Assembly: GCF_017834145.1 (NCBI RefSeq)
Contig: NZ_JAFIDA010000001.1
Span: 2,728,001-2,792,000 of the forward strand
Length of the DNA: 64,000 nt
From: Leucobacter exalbidus
GTDB taxonomy: Bacteria > Actinomycetota > Actinomycetes > Actinomycetales > Microbacteriaceae
Reading direction: 5' to 3'
Translations under genes and position numbers: made by a program
The notes under the pieces: model-generated
The model's database searches: none
The model's input: only the letters and a program-made list of their open reading frames with translations
Told to the model about the DNA's origin: nothing
Shown here: one piece after another, positions 14,660 through 24,132 of the stretch
Position numbering within the stretch: position 1 is the stretch's first letter
Layout: each line of letters opens with the position of its first letter

Positions 14660-14691
14660 CAAAACCCCCGGGAGTAATCCCGGGGGTTTTG
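14660..14691 (+). terminator. Terminator after tuf
   Basis: Perfect 14-bp stem (14660-14673 with 14678-14691), with A residues at the 5' side and TTTT at the 3' side, so it could act in both directions. It ends the str operon. Confidence 0.93.
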
Positions 14692-14816
14692 TGCGTCTGG
14701 GGGCGGTTTTCAACGCCCGGCGGGGCGTGCAATGACGGTTGTACACCCCCGTGGGAGTATCCTGGAATGATGGGGGCAGAGTTGTGCCCCGTTATCGCTG
14801 ATCGAATGGAGCAGGA

Positions 14817-16616
14817 GTGCCGCACACCGCAGCCGAACGCATCGCCCACTTTGCACGGCACTATGGCGCGCTCTTCTTGCTCGACGCGCTGGCCTGGGCG
14901 ATCGGTATCCTCGTCGCACTCGTGCTGCGTTTTGACTTCGCGCTCGGCCGCATTCACTGGGGCTGGACGCTCACGGTCATCGGGGTCACCATCGTGCTGC
15001 AGCTCATTGCGGGTTGGCTCACCTGGCTCTATCGCAACAGGTACGCCATTGGCAGCTTTGACGAGGTGCGCGCCATCGTGATCGACGTCACCTGCGTGAT
15101 GGTGTGTGCTTGGGTGTTCGCCTTCTTGGTGGGTTACGGCAATGGCATTCCCCGCAGTGCGCTGGTGATTGCTGCGCCGATCACCTTCAGCCTGATGGGC
15201 GTCGCGCGATACATTATGCGACTGGCCAACGAACGGCAGCTGAAGCCCGGCGACGAAGCTGAGATTACGCTGCTGTATGGCTGCGGTTACTTGGGAGTTG
15301 AGACGGCCAAACGCCTGCTCACTGATGCCCAGAGCACGTCGCTGCCCGTGGGCTTCATCGATGACGATCCGGTGAAGCGACACCAAGAGGTGCGTGGTGT
15401 GCGCGTGCTCGGCGGGCTCGCAGATCTTGAACGGATCGCCTCAGAGACCAAGGCCACGAAGCTTATCGTGTGTATCGGTGACGCCGACGCCGCCATGATG
15501 CGTCGGGTTGATGTAGCCGCTGCGGCCTCGGGGCTCACCGTGCTGGTGCTGCCGCCACTTGACCGCATTCTGCAGAACGTCTCATCGATCTCTGAGGTGC
15601 GAGAGCTTTCCATCGAGGACATCATTGGGCGCCACCCCGTGCGCCTCGAAACCGAATCCATTGCGTCCTATCTGCAGGGCAAGCGCGTGTTGGTCACCGG
15701 CGCGGGCGGATCGATCGGTTCTGAGCTGTGCCGTCAGCTTGTAAAGTTCAAGCCGAGCGAACTGATCATGCTCGACCGCGATGAAACCGCGCTGCAAGAG
15801 AGCCAGCTTGCTATCAGCGGCCACGGGCTGCTCGACACCAATGATGTGGTGCTCGCCGATATTCGTGACGCTGAAGCTCTGAAGCAGATCTTCCTCGAGC
15901 GCAAGCCTGAGGTGGTGTTCCACGCGGCGGCGTTGAAGCACCTGCCGATGCTTGAGCAGTATCCAGACGAGGCCTGGAAGACGAATGTGCTGGGTACCCT
16001 GAACGTGCTGCGTGCCGCCCAGGGGGCCGAGGTCGGCACCTTCGTGAACATCTCGACCGATAAGGCCGCGAACCCCACCAGTGTGCTGGGTCACTCCAAG
16101 CGCGTTGCCGAGAAGCTGACGGCGTGGATGGCTGAACAGACCGGCCAGCGGTACCTGTCGGTGCGCTTTGGCAATGTGTTGGGGAGCCGCGGTTCGATGC
16201 TGCCCACCTTCCGCAAGCTGATTGCGGCTGGCGGTCCGATGACAGTGACCCACCCAGACGTCACCCGGTACTTCATGACCATTCCTGAGGCGTGCCAGCT
16301 CGTGGTGCAGGCCGGTGGTATCGGTCGCCCGCGAGAGGTGCTCATCCTTGAGATGGGGGAGCCGGTGCTGATTCTCGATGTTGCCAAGCGCATGATCGCC
16401 CAGTCGGGCAAAGACATTGAGATTGTGTTTACCGGGCTGCGCCACGGCGAGAAATTGCACGAGGAGCTCACCGGGGCAGGCGAGGGCGATGAACGCCCCT
16501 TCCACCCGATGATCTCGCACGCCCACGTCGACACCATTTCACCCGAGGTGCTCAATCATGAGGGCTGGGTGGCCCGCATGAACCTTACGGTGGCCGCAGA
16601 GGAGCGAGTGCAGTGA
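14817..16616 (+). CDS. Membrane-anchored nucleotide-sugar 4,6-dehydratase (WbpM/PglF/CapD family)
   Basis: 599 aa. The N-terminal third has about four transmembrane segments, then a first Rossmann-like domain (YGCGYLG near residue 160) and the catalytic SDR domain. The NAD motif TGAGGSIG begins at T294. The catalytic triad T414-D415-K416 lies in the STDKAANP motif and a SKRVAE helix follows. Members convert a UDP-N-acetylhexosamine, usually UDP-GlcNAc, to its 4-keto-6-deoxy form at the start of bacillosamine, FucNAc or QuiNAc synthesis. GTG start with GGAG six nt upstream. It overlaps the following sugar-phosphate transferase by GTGA, which matches the WbpM-WbpL partnership. The exact sugar is unknown. 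Confidence 0.88.
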   Translation: MPHTAAERIAHFARHYGALFLLDALAWAIGILVALVLRFDFALGRIHWGWTLTVIGVTIVLQLIAGWLTWLYRNRYAIGSFDEVRAIVIDVTCVMVCAWVFAFLVGYGNGIPRSALVIAAPITFSLMGVARYIMRLANERQLKPGDEAEITLLYGCGYLGVETAKRLLTDAQSTSLPVGFIDDDPVKRHQEVRGVRVLGGLADLERIASETKATKLIVCIGDADAAMMRRVDVAAAASGLTVLVLPPLDRILQNVSSISEVRELSIEDIIGRHPVRLETESIASYLQGKRVLVTGAGGSIGSELCRQLVKFKPSELIMLDRDETALQESQLAISGHGLLDTNDVVLADIRDAEALKQIFLERKPEVVFHAAALKHLPMLEQYPDEAWKTNVLGTLNVLRAAQGAEVGTFVNISTDKAANPTSVLGHSKRVAEKLTAWMAEQTGQRYLSVRFGNVLGSRGSMLPTFRKLIAAGGPMTVTHPDVTRYFMTIPEACQLVVQAGGIGRPREVLILEMGEPVLILDVAKRMIAQSGKDIEIVFTGLRHGEKLHEELTGAGEGDERPFHPMISHAHVDTISPEVLNHEGWVARMNLTVAAEERVQ

Positions 16617-17683
16617 ACCCGATGACGATCGCGCTGCTTGCTGGCGGCGTATCTTTGGCGTGCAGTCTGCTGCTGCCGCTCGTTGTGCGACCGCTGCTGG
16701 TGCGGCTCGGCATCATGGATGTGCCCAATGAGCGCTCCTCTCATGCACGACCCGTGCTGCGCGGGCTGGGCCTCGCCGTCTTGATCGCCATGGTGATCGC
16801 GGGGATCACCGCGGTGCTCTTGCTGCGCAGCGAAGCTTCGGCGTCGCAGGCATGGCCGACGCTGCTCGTCGTGGTCATTGGTTCATTGTGCGCTGGGCTA
16901 CTTGGGCTCACCGAAGACCTGCGCGGCCTCAGCGTGCCGGTGCGCAGTGTTTTGCTGCTCGTCATCGCACTGCTCGTGCCAGTGCTGCTCATCGCATCCA
17001 ACGGTGAACCCGTACTCAATTTTGTGGGTACGGGCGGCACCGCCGCGTTGTCCATCGGCGGCACGATCGTGCTCGTGGTCTACGCGGTGCTCTTTATCTC
17101 GAGCTACATCAACGTCGCGAACTTCATGGACGGCCTCAACGGCATCAGCGGGTTCCACGGTGTGATCGCCGGGCTCACCTTCGCGGCGGCAGGCTGGCTC
17201 ACGGGGCACGCGTGGCTGATCGCAGCTGGTTTGATCCTTGCGGCGGGTTTCGCGGGCTTTCTGCCCTGGAACCTGACGAAGCCTGGCGCCTTTCTGGGCG
17301 ACGTTGGGAGTTACCTGCTGGGCGGCGCAACCGCGATCACGAGTTTTGCGGCACTGCTCGCGGGGGTTCCGCTGCTCGCATCGATCGGTCCCATGGTGAT
17401 TTACTTCGGTGACGTTGGCGTCACCCTGGTGAAGCGGATGCGCGCCGGCCACAAGTGGGATGAGCCCCACAAGGAGCACACCTACCAGCGCATTCAGCAG
17501 ATGGGGTACACCCACGTGCAGGCTTCGGCCTGCACCGCGGGCGCCACGCTGCTCGCGTCGCTGCTGGGCTTGGCCTCGTGCTTTGTCGGGCTGCTCGGCA
17601 CGCTCACGCTGCTGGTCGCGGGCCTGGTGGTGCTGGGTGTGTACCTTGCGCTTCCGAAGCTGCTGCCCCTGCGCGCAGCATAG
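16613..17683 (+). CDS. Polyprenyl-phosphate sugar-1-phosphate transferase (MraY/WecA/WbpL family)
   Basis: 356 aa integral membrane enzyme with about ten hydrophobic helices. Family motifs are visible: PNERSSHARP near residue 36, the NFMDGLNGISG Asp loop near residue 168, FLGDVGSYLLG near residue 225, and a cytoplasmic EPHKEHTYQR loop near residue 288. The last resembles the histidine loop of WbpL-type enzymes rather than the WecA version. It should transfer a sugar-1-phosphate, probably the product of the upstream dehydratase pathway, to undecaprenyl phosphate to start a surface glycan. It is translationally coupled to that gene. No glycosyltransferase or flippase is adjacent, so the rest of the pathway must lie elsewhere. 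Confidence 0.85.
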   Translation: MNPMTIALLAGGVSLACSLLLPLVVRPLLVRLGIMDVPNERSSHARPVLRGLGLAVLIAMVIAGITAVLLLRSEASASQAWPTLLVVVIGSLCAGLLGLTEDLRGLSVPVRSVLLLVIALLVPVLLIASNGEPVLNFVGTGGTAALSIGGTIVLVVYAVLFISSYINVANFMDGLNGISGFHGVIAGLTFAAAGWLTGHAWLIAAGLILAAGFAGFLPWNLTKPGAFLGDVGSYLLGGATAITSFAALLAGVPLLASIGPMVIYFGDVGVTLVKRMRAGHKWDEPHKEHTYQRIQQMGYTHVQASACTAGATLLASLLGLASCFVGLLGTLTLLVAGLVVLGVYLALPKLLPLRAA

Positions 17684-17694
17684 CCACCCTCGCA

Positions 17695-17712
17695 GCACCC
17701 CCAAGGGGGTGC
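17695..17712 (+). terminator. Possible weak terminator after the glycan pair
   Basis: 8-bp GC stem (17695-17702 with 17705-17712) starting 12 nt after the stop codon. No T run follows, so termination would be incomplete or factor-dependent. Confidence 0.4.
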
Positions 17713-17760
17713 CAAACATGCCGCGACGCGCGGTGAAACGAGAAATAAGACACGCCCGGG

Positions 17761-17794
17761 TTGCGTGTTCTGCGATGGCGTGCGAGAATATACA
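17761..17794 (+). promoter_or_regulatory. Candidate promoter of the S10 operon
   Basis: AATATACA around 17787-17794 is the best -10-like sequence in the 420-nt gap before rpsJ. TTGCGT at 17761 is a possible -35 but the spacing (about 20-22 nt) is long. A second -10-like CATAAT sits near 17839. TTGACA at 17972 has no good -10 partner. Confidence 0.3.
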
Positions 17795-17805
17795 GGTTCA
17801 GTACT

Positions 17806-18073
17806 CCACGTTTCCGCGTGGGTCACTGCCAGGCAGTGCATAATCGTCTCAGGCAACTGGGGCTCGGATTAGGCCGCGGGCAGCGAACGAAAACCATACG
17901 CATTCTGACGGTCAGGTTTCACCTGTCCGTCTTTGTGTGAGTGGGCCGTCTCCGATCATTCGGGTGCGGTTTTGACAGGTGAACAGAGACCCAGCACGTA
18001 GAGCCCTAGGGCTCAGCTATGCCAGGGCGCTGGTACGTAAGACGTCCAATGCGCCGCGTTATGACTGACGCGG
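17806..18073 (+). promoter_or_regulatory. Long structured leader of the S10 operon
   Basis: The 17684-18103 gap holds no gene but many dyads: CCACG/CGTGG (17806-17821), CACTGC/GCAGTG (17824-17838), a hairpin 17907-17931 (5 + 5 bp around one T-T mismatch, loop TTC, then TTT), a perfect 14-bp palindrome at 18001-18014 with CCCTAGGG core, and CCGCGT/ACGCGG (18054-18073). The 3' arm and loop of the 17907 hairpin (17918-17927) can also pair perfectly over 10 bp with 17974-17983. The two folds exclude each other, as in attenuation switches. Confidence 0.45.
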
Positions 18074-18103
18074 GGTAAGACGCAAGTAGAAAGTAGAGAT
18101 GTC

Positions 18104-18412
18104 ATGGCGGGACAAAAGATCCGCATTCGACTCAAGTCGTATGACCATGAGGTCATCGACAGCTCAGCACGAAAGATCGTTGACACGGTAACCCGCGCGG
18201 GTGCAACTGTCATCGGCCCCGTGCCGCTTCCCACCGAGAAGAACGTGATCGCAGTGATCCGTTCGCCTCACAAGTACAAGGACAGCCGCGAACACTTCGA
18301 GAAGCGCACGCACAAGCGCCTCATCGACATCGTGGATCCCACGCCCAAGGCAGTCGATTCGCTGATGCGTCTCGATCTCCCTGCCGATGTCAACATCGAG
18401 ATTAAGCTCTAA
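18104..18412 (+). CDS. rpsJ: 30S ribosomal protein S10
   Basis: 102 aa, standard length; 30S head protein, also a NusB partner in antitermination in other bacteria. Starts [19 protein letters not shown] and ends DVNIEIKL, both typical. ATG start with only a weak purine-rich site. First gene of an eleven-gene run to rpsQ with short or overlapping junctions. Confidence 0.98.
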   Translation: MAGQKIRIRLKSYDHEVIDSSARKIVDTVTRAGATVIGPVPLPTEKNVIAVIRSPHKYKDSREHFEKRTHKRLIDIVDPTPKAVDSLMRLDLPADVNIEIKL

Positions 18413-18425
18413 GGGGGATCCGAAC

Positions 18426-19079
18426 ATGTCAGTAGTACGTAACGTGAAGGGTCTTCTGGGCACCAAGCTCGGTATGACGCAGGTATGGGACGAGAACGGC
18501 AATGTCGTTCCCGTGACCGTGATCGAACTGGCCCCCAACGTGGTCACGCAGATCCGCACCCCCGAGGTCGACGGCTACAGCGCCGTGCAGATCGCCGCGG
18601 GCCAGATTGACCCCCGCAAGGTGAACAAGCCGACCGCGGGTCACTTCGAGAAGGCAGGCGTTACGCCTCGCCGTCACCTGACTGAGGTACGCACGGCTGA
18701 CGCCGCTGAGTACGCACTCGGCCAGGAGCTCACCGTCGACGCCACCTTCGAGGCTGGCCAGAAGGTCGACGTCGTGGGTACCTCGAAGGGCAAGGGCTTC
18801 GCCGGCGTCATGAAGCGTCACAACTTCAAGGGTGTCTCGGCTTCGCACGGTGCTCACCGTAACCACCGCAAGCCCGGTTCCATTGGCGGCGCGTCGACCC
18901 CCGGTCGCGTGTTCCGTGGACACCGCATGGCTGGACGTATGGGTGGCGAGCGCGTAACCGTGCAGAACCTCATCGTTCAGGCGATCGACGCAGAGAAGGG
19001 CCTCATCCTGGTGAAGGGTGCAGTTCCCGGTGCTCGCGGTCGTCTCGTTTTCGTTCGCAACGCAGTGAAGGGGGCGTAG
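18426..19079 (+). CDS. rplC: 50S ribosomal protein L3
   Basis: 217 aa. ATG 18426 is chosen because AGGGGGA lies at 18412-18419 and the product starts [19 protein letters not shown]; the open frame continues 13 codons upstream into rpsJ. The central loop [22 protein letters not shown] region that reaches the peptidyl transferase centre is intact. Confidence 0.97.
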   Translation: MSVVRNVKGLLGTKLGMTQVWDENGNVVPVTVIELAPNVVTQIRTPEVDGYSAVQIAAGQIDPRKVNKPTAGHFEKAGVTPRRHLTEVRTADAAEYALGQELTVDATFEAGQKVDVVGTSKGKGFAGVMKRHNFKGVSASHGAHRNHRKPGSIGGASTPGRVFRGHRMAGRMGGERVTVQNLIVQAIDAEKGLILVKGAVPGARGRLVFVRNAVKGA

Positions 19080-19082
19080 TTC

Positions 19083-19736
19083 ATGGCTACCGCTACCAAG
19101 CTCGAGGTGCTCGACGCCAAGGGGCAGAAGGCTGGGTCGGTTGACCTGCCGGAGTCCATCTTCGCTGCCGAGACCAATGTCCCGTTGATCCACCAGGTGG
19201 TCACCGCTCAGCTCGCAGCTGCGCGCCAGGGCACGCACAAGACCAAGAACCGTGGCGAACGCTCCGGTTCAGGTGTCAAGCCGTTCAAGCAGAAGGGTAC
19301 CGGCCGCGCCCGTCAGGGTTCGGTTCGTATGCCTCAGCACCGCGGCGGCGGCATCGTTCACGGTCCCGTGCCCCGCGATTACTCGCAGCGCACGCCCAAG
19401 AAGATGATCGCTGCAGCACTCATCGGCCTGCTTTCGGATCGCACCCGTGCGAACCGCCTGCACGTTGTTGACAGCTTCGGCATCGAGAACAAGCCCAGCA
19501 CGAAGGCCGCACGCGATTACCTCGCACAGGTCGCTCCGGGCAACCGCGTTCTCGTTGTGATCGCTCGCGAAGATGAAGTTACCGCGCTCAGCGTGCGTAA
19601 CCTCCCGTTCGTGCACGTCCTGTTCCAGGATCAGCTCAACGCCTACGATGTGGTCGTCAGTGACGATCTCGTCTTTACCAAGGCTGCTTTCGACGCGTTC
19701 GTCGCAAGCCGCGCCGCCAAGGAGGACACGAAGTGA
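19083..19736 (+). CDS. rplD: 50S ribosomal protein L4
   Basis: 217 aa; early assembly protein with an extended loop ([14 protein letters not shown]) lining the exit tunnel, unchanged at the macrolide-contact region. Starts 3 nt after rplC. The last codons overlap the rplW start (GTGA). Confidence 0.97.
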   Translation: MATATKLEVLDAKGQKAGSVDLPESIFAAETNVPLIHQVVTAQLAAARQGTHKTKNRGERSGSGVKPFKQKGTGRARQGSVRMPQHRGGGIVHGPVPRDYSQRTPKKMIAAALIGLLSDRTRANRLHVVDSFGIENKPSTKAARDYLAQVAPGNRVLVVIAREDEVTALSVRNLPFVHVLFQDQLNAYDVVVSDDLVFTKAAFDAFVASRAAKEDTK

Positions 19737-20032
19737 GCCTGAACAAGTCTGCACACGACGTCATCATCCGCCCCATCGTTTCCGAGAAGAGCTACGGCCT
19801 GATCGACGCAAACGGCCAGTACACCTTCGAGGTACAGCCGACTGCGACGAAGACCGAGATCAAGTTCGCAATCGAGACGGTTTTTGGAGTTAAGGTCGCT
19901 TCGATCAACACTCTGAACCGCAAGGGCAAGACCCGCCGCACCAAGTTTGGCCAGGGCAAGCGCAAGGATACCAAGCGCGCCATTGTCAAGCTGAAGTCGG
20001 GCTCCATCGACATCTTCACGGCTGCGCTGTAG
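19733..20032 (+). CDS. rplW: 50S ribosomal protein L23
   Basis: 99 aa protein at the tunnel exit, docking site for trigger factor and SRP. GTG start overlapping the rplD stop. Contains [11 protein letters not shown] and the [17 protein letters not shown] basic loop typical of the family. Confidence 0.97.
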   Translation: MSLNKSAHDVIIRPIVSEKSYGLIDANGQYTFEVQPTATKTEIKFAIETVFGVKVASINTLNRKGKTRRTKFGQGKRKDTKRAIVKLKSGSIDIFTAAL

Positions 20033-20054
20033 AAGGGGCGAAGAGGAACACACT

Positions 20055-20891
20055 ATGGCTATTCGTAAGTACAAGCCGACGACCCCCGGTCGTCGCGGGT
20101 CGAGCGTCGCCGATTTCGCCGAGATCACGCGCTCCACGCCTGAAAAGGCGCTGCTGCGTCCGCTCCCCAAGACGGGCGGTCGTAACAACCAGGGTCGTAT
20201 CACCACGCGTCACATCGGTGGCGGCCACAAGCGTCAGTACCGCGTCATCGACTTCCGTCGTCATGACAAGGACGGCGTAAACGCCAAGGTTGCTCACATT
20301 GAGTACGATCCCAACCGCACGGCGCGCATCGCGCTTCTGCACTACGTGGATGGCACGAAGCGATACATCATCGCTCCGAACAAGCTCAACCAGGGTGACA
20401 TCATTGAGTCGGGCGCACTGGCCGATATCAAGCCGGGTAACAACCTCCCGCTGAAGAACATCCCCACGGGTACTGTTATTCACGCGATCGAGCTGAAGCC
20501 CGGTGGCGGAGCAAAGATGGCACGTTCGGCAGGCGCATCAGTGCGTCTCGTCGCTAAGGACGGCCCCTACGCTCAGCTGCGTCTGCCCTCAGGTGAAATC
20601 CGCAACGTTGATCTGCGCTGCCGCGCAACGATCGGCGAGGTCGGTAACGCCGAGCAGTCCAACATCAACTGGGGTAAGGCCGGCCGTATGCGCTGGAAGG
20701 GCGTACGCCCGACCGTTCGTGGCGTCGTCATGAACCCTGTTGATCACCCGCACGGTGGTGGCGAAGGCCGCACCTCAGGTGGCCGTCACCCGGTCAGCCC
20801 GTGGGGCCAGAAGGAAGGCCGTACGCGGCATTCGAACAAGGAAAGCGACAAGCTCATTGTTCGCCGCCGCAACGTCGGCAAGAAGCGCTAG
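20055..20891 (+). CDS. rplB: 50S ribosomal protein L2
   Basis: 278 aa, normal length; needed for subunit joining and peptidyl transferase centre structure. The conserved [14 protein letters not shown] motif, with the histidine implicated in activity, is present near residue 225. The C terminus, NVGKKR, is basic as usual. Confidence 0.98.
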   Translation: MAIRKYKPTTPGRRGSSVADFAEITRSTPEKALLRPLPKTGGRNNQGRITTRHIGGGHKRQYRVIDFRRHDKDGVNAKVAHIEYDPNRTARIALLHYVDGTKRYIIAPNKLNQGDIIESGALADIKPGNNLPLKNIPTGTVIHAIELKPGGGAKMARSAGASVRLVAKDGPYAQLRLPSGEIRNVDLRCRATIGEVGNAEQSNINWGKAGRMRWKGVRPTVRGVVMNPVDHPHGGGEGRTSGGRHPVSPWGQKEGRTRHSNKESDKLIVRRRNVGKKR

Positions 20892-20915
20892 TCCGCGGGT
20901 AGGAGAGAGTAGAAG

Positions 20916-21197
20916 ATGCCTCGTAGTCTCAAGAAGGGCCCCTTCGTTGATAATCACCTGCTAAACAAGGTGGTTGTCCAGAACGAAGCTGGCACCAAGA
21001 ATGTGATCAAGACCTGGTCGCGCCGTTCGATGATTATTCCCGGCATGCTGGGACACACCATCGCGGTTCACGACGGTCGCAAGCACATTCCCGTATTCAT
21101 CACCGAAACCATGGTTGGTCACAAGCTGGGCGAATTTGCGCCCACTCGCACCTTCCGTGGCCACGTGAAGGACGACAAGAAGGGCCGTCGCCGCTAA
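20916..21197 (+). CDS. rpsS: 30S ribosomal protein S19
   Basis: 93 aa. Starts [16 protein letters not shown], typical. AGGAGAG lies upstream at 20901-20907. Its TAA stop is the loop of a perfect 9-bp hairpin (21186-21206). Confidence 0.98.
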   Translation: MPRSLKKGPFVDNHLLNKVVVQNEAGTKNVIKTWSRRSMIIPGMLGHTIAVHDGRKHIPVFITETMVGHKLGEFAPTRTFRGHVKDDKKGRRR

Positions 21198-21206
21198 GCG
21201 GCGACG
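21186..21206 (+). other. Hairpin with the rpsS stop codon as its loop
   Basis: 21186-21194 pairs perfectly with 21198-21206 (9 bp, all but one or two GC-type). The 3-nt loop, 21195-21197, is exactly the rpsS TAA. It could influence termination, coupling to rplV or mRNA processing; no T run follows. Confidence 0.6.
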
Positions 21207-21222
21207 TGAAGGAGGAAGAGAA

Positions 21223-21606
21223 ATGGTGGAGTCGACCGCAAGTCTGCGTCATATCCGCATTACCCCCCAGAAGGCCCGTCGCGTTGTTGACCTGGTTCGT
21301 GGAAAGAACGCGCAGGAGGCCCTGGCCATCCTGAAGTTCGCACCTCAGGCTGCAGCTGAGCCCGTGTTCAAGCTGGTTGCTTCGGCAATCGCTAACGCAC
21401 GTGTGAAGGCCGAGAAGGAGAACCTGCGTCTGAACGAAGACGAGCTCGTTATCGCTCGTGCTTTTGTTGACGAGGGCGCAACGCTGAAGCGTTTCCGCCC
21501 CCGTGCACAGGGCCGCGCGTTCCGTATCAACAAGCGCACGAGCCACATCACGGTTGTTATTCAGTCCGCTGATGAGCTTGCAACCGCGAAGAAGGGAGCC
21601 AACTAA
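21223..21606 (+). CDS. rplV: 50S ribosomal protein L22
   Basis: 127 aa; exit-tunnel protein with a beta-hairpin tip ([15 protein letters not shown]), no unusual insertion. Good site AAGGAGGAAG at 21209-21218. The stop overlaps the rpsC start (TAATG). Confidence 0.98.
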   Translation: MVESTASLRHIRITPQKARRVVDLVRGKNAQEALAILKFAPQAAAEPVFKLVASAIANARVKAEKENLRLNEDELVIARAFVDEGATLKRFRPRAQGRAFRINKRTSHITVVIQSADELATAKKGAN

Positions 21607-22364
21607 TGGGCCAGAAGATTCATCCCTATGGCTTCCGCCTCGGGATCACCACTGATCACGTCTCGCGTTGGTTCTCGGACTCGACCAAGAAGGGTCAGCG
21701 TTACGCTGACTACGTGGCCGAGGACATCAAGATCCGTCTGCACCTGACCAAGCAGCTCGATCGTGCCGGCGTTTCACGCGTCGAGATCGAGCGCACCCGT
21801 GACCGTGTTCGTGTGGATATCCACTCGGCACGCCCCGGTATCGTCATTGGCCGTCGCGGCGCAGAGGCAGAGCGTATTCGCGCTGACCTCGAGAAGCTCA
21901 CGGGCAAGCAGATCCAGCTGAACATCCTCGAGGTCAAGAACCCCGAGGCTGACGCTCAGCTCGTTGCACAGGGTGTAGCCGAGCAGCTCGCTGCTCGCGT
22001 GGCATTCCGCCGTGCAATGCGCAAGGGTCTCCAGGGCGCACAGCGCGCTGGTGCCAAGGGCATCCGCATCCAGGTCTCAGGCCGCCTTGGCGGCGCCGAG
22101 ATGAGCCGCTCGGAGTTCTACCGTGAGGGTCGTGTGCCGTTGCACACCCTTCGCGCGAACATCGATTACGGTTTCTACGAGGCAAAGACCACCTTCGGCC
22201 GTATCGGCGTGAAGGTTTGGATCTACAAGGGTGACCTGACCAACAAGGAACTCGCGCGCGAGCAGGCGGCTCAGAAGCCGTCTCGCGACCGTGGCGATCG
22301 CCGTCGTGCACCTCGTGGTGCACAGGCCGAGGCTGCACCCGCTGCAGCAGGAGCGGAGAAGTAA
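21606..22364 (+). CDS. rpsC: 30S ribosomal protein S3
   Basis: 252 aa, 30S head and mRNA-entry protein. KH domain with [16 protein letters not shown] near residue 78. The C-terminal 35 residues are a low-complexity Arg/Ala tail ([19 protein letters not shown]), longer than in enterobacteria but common in actinobacteria. Coupled to rplV. Confidence 0.98.
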   Translation: MGQKIHPYGFRLGITTDHVSRWFSDSTKKGQRYADYVAEDIKIRLHLTKQLDRAGVSRVEIERTRDRVRVDIHSARPGIVIGRRGAEAERIRADLEKLTGKQIQLNILEVKNPEADAQLVAQGVAEQLAARVAFRRAMRKGLQGAQRAGAKGIRIQVSGRLGGAEMSRSEFYREGRVPLHTLRANIDYGFYEAKTTFGRIGVKVWIYKGDLTNKELAREQAAQKPSRDRGDRRRAPRGAQAEAAPAAAGAEK

Positions 22365-22366
22365 GC

Positions 22367-22786
22367 ATGCTGATTCCCCGTCGAGTCAAGTACCGCAAGC
22401 AGCACCACCCCGGTCGTAGTGGCCAGGCAAAGGGCGGCACGAAGGTTTCCTTCGGCGAATTCGGTATCCAGGCCCTCACCCCCGCTTATGTGACGAACCG
22501 TCAGATCGAGTCCGCTCGTATCGCGATGACCCGTCACATCAAGCGTGGTGGCAAGGTATGGATCAACATCTACCCCGATCGTCCTCTTACCAAGAAGCCT
22601 GCGGAAACCCGCATGGGTTCGGGTAAGGGTTCGCCCGAGTGGTGGGTGGCCAACGTCAAGCCGGGCCGCGTCCTCTTTGAGGTCGCTGGCGTTGACGAGG
22701 AGCTTGCGCGCGAGGCACTGACCCGCGCAATCCACAAGCTTCCTCTGAAGGCCCGCATTATTAAGCGCGAGGAGGGCGACGCGTAA
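22367..22786 (+). CDS. rplP: 50S ribosomal protein L16
   Basis: 139 aa; starts [17 protein letters not shown]. Contacts A-site tRNA and 5S rRNA region. The arginine of GRMGSGKG-type loop is represented by [14 protein letters not shown]. Stop overlaps the rpmC start. Confidence 0.98.
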   Translation: MLIPRRVKYRKQHHPGRSGQAKGGTKVSFGEFGIQALTPAYVTNRQIESARIAMTRHIKRGGKVWINIYPDRPLTKKPAETRMGSGKGSPEWWVANVKPGRVLFEVAGVDEELAREALTRAIHKLPLKARIIKREEGDA

Positions 22787-23091
22787 TGGCGATCGGGACC
22801 AAAGAACTGGCTATCACGGAGCTAGATTCATACGAGAACGAGCGTTTGGCTGAAGAGCTCAAGAAGGCTAAGGCCGAGCTGTTCAACCTGCGCTTCCAGT
22901 CGGCCACGGGCCAGCTGGAAAGCCACGGCCGCGTTCGCCAGGTAAAGCGCGACATCGCTCGCATTTACACTGTGCTGCGTGAGCGCGAGCTCGGCATTCG
23001 GGTAACCCCCGTAGCCGCGCCGGCTAAGGCCGCTAAGGCCACCAAGAAGACCGAGCAGGCGGACGCCGCCGCTGACACGAAGGAGGCCTAA
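22786..23091 (+). CDS. rpmC: 50S ribosomal protein L29 with C-terminal extension
   Basis: 101 aa, against about 65-80 for most L29 proteins. The core ([27 protein letters not shown] to [15 protein letters not shown]) is standard. The last 25-30 residues are an Ala/Lys/Asp tail ([15 protein letters not shown]) of the kind seen in several actinobacteria. The start overlaps the rplP stop. Confidence 0.97.
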   Translation: MAIGTKELAITELDSYENERLAEELKKAKAELFNLRFQSATGQLESHGRVRQVKRDIARIYTVLRERELGIRVTPVAAPAKAAKATKKTEQADAAADTKEA

Positions 23092-23093
23092 TC

Positions 23094-23366
23094 ATGGCTG
23101 AGGTCGAGAAGGAACAGCGCGCCGACCGTAAGGCTCGCCGCGGCTACGTCGTCAGCGACAAGATGGACAAGACCATCGTCGTTGAGGTCGAGGACCGCGT
23201 TAAGCACCCGCTTTACGGCAAGGTGCTGCGCCGTGCGTCCAAGGTGAAGGTTCACGACGAGCTGAACGCCGCTGGCGTTGGCGATCTCGTGCTCATCCAC
23301 GAGACCCGTCCGCTGAGCGCCTCCAAGCGCTGGCGCCTGGTCGAGATCCTCGAGAAGGCGAAGTAA
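23094..23366 (+). CDS. rpsQ: 30S ribosomal protein S17
   Basis: 90 aa OB-fold 16S rRNA-binding protein. Contains [29 protein letters not shown] and ends VEILEKAK. It is the last gene of the S10 group; rplN follows after 30 nt. Confidence 0.97.
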   Translation: MAEVEKEQRADRKARRGYVVSDKMDKTIVVEVEDRVKHPLYGKVLRRASKVKVHDELNAAGVGDLVLIHETRPLSASKRWRLVEILEKAK

Positions 23367-23396
23367 GCCTCAGGCTTACTGAGTAAGGAGTAGCTA

Positions 23397-23765
23397 GTGA
23401 TTCAGCAGGAATCCCGACTCAAGGTTGCCGATAACACCGGCGCCAAGGAGTTGCTTACCATTCGTGTTCTCGGAGGTTCGCGTCGTCGTTACGCCGGTCT
23501 CGGTGACACGATCGTCGCGACCGTCAAGGACGCGATCCCCGGCGGTAACGTGAAGAAGGGTGACGTCGTCAAGGCTGTTATCGTTCGCACGCGCAAGTCG
23601 ACTCGTCGCGTTGATGGCTCGTACATCAGCTTCAGCGAGAACGCTGCCGTCATCCTGAAGGCCGACGGGGAGCCCCGCGGCACCCGTATCTTCGGGCCGG
23701 TCGGTCGTGAGCTTCGCGATAAGAAGTTCATGAAGATCGTCTCACTCGCACCGGAGGTGATCTAG
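23397..23765 (+). CDS. rplN: 50S ribosomal protein L14
   Basis: 122 aa, exact family length, GTG start with TAAGGAG at 23384-23390. [18 protein letters not shown] start is typical. Surface site for RsfS and inter-subunit bridge. First gene of the spc group. Confidence 0.98.
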   Translation: MIQQESRLKVADNTGAKELLTIRVLGGSRRRYAGLGDTIVATVKDAIPGGNVKKGDVVKAVIVRTRKSTRRVDGSYISFSENAAVILKADGEPRGTRIFGPVGRELRDKKFMKIVSLAPEVI

Positions 23766-23769
23766 TCCT

Positions 23770-24132
23770 ATGGGCATGAAGATCAAGAAGGGTGACCTCG
23801 TAGAGGTCATCTCGGGCCCGTCGCAGGAACGCGGCGGCTACAAGGGCAAGCAGGGCGTTGTTCTCGAGGTTTTCACCGAGACGAGCCGCGTGCTCGTTGA
23901 AGGCGTGAACTTCGTTACGAAGCACGTTCGTGTTGGCCAGTCAAGCCAGGGCGCCCGCGAGGGTGGCATCGAGACCGTTGAGGCCCCGATCCACATCTCT
24001 AACGTCGCCGTTGTCGACCCCGAGACGAAGAAGCCCACTCGCGTTGGCTTCCGCGTTGAAGAGGTTGAGAAGGATGGCAAGAAGAAGACCGTGCGCGTTC
24101 GTTACGCCAAGAAGTCTGGGAAGGACCTCTGA
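23770..24132 (+). CDS. rplX: 50S ribosomal protein L24
   Basis: 120 aa assembly-initiator protein with a KOW motif ([17 protein letters not shown]). A second in-frame ATG at 23776 (MKIKKGD) would give a start closer to some homologues. The stop overlaps the rplE start (TGATG). Confidence 0.97.
   Translation: MGMKIKKGDLVEVISGPSQERGGYKGKQGVVLEVFTETSRVLVEGVNFVTKHVRVGQSSQGAREGGIETVEAPIHISNVAVVDPETKKPTRVGFRVEEVEKDGKKKTVRVRYAKKSGKDL

Noticed and set aside
13571..14746. Minus-strand open frame of 391 codons over tuf
   Set aside because: Codon-bias shadow of EF-Tu; runs through the terminator and has no recognisable protein pattern.
17972..18000. TTGACA in the S10 leader as a strong promoter
   Set aside because: No -10-like hexamer at 16-18 bp (sequence there is CACGTA). 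The same bases are explained as part of an alternative RNA pairing.
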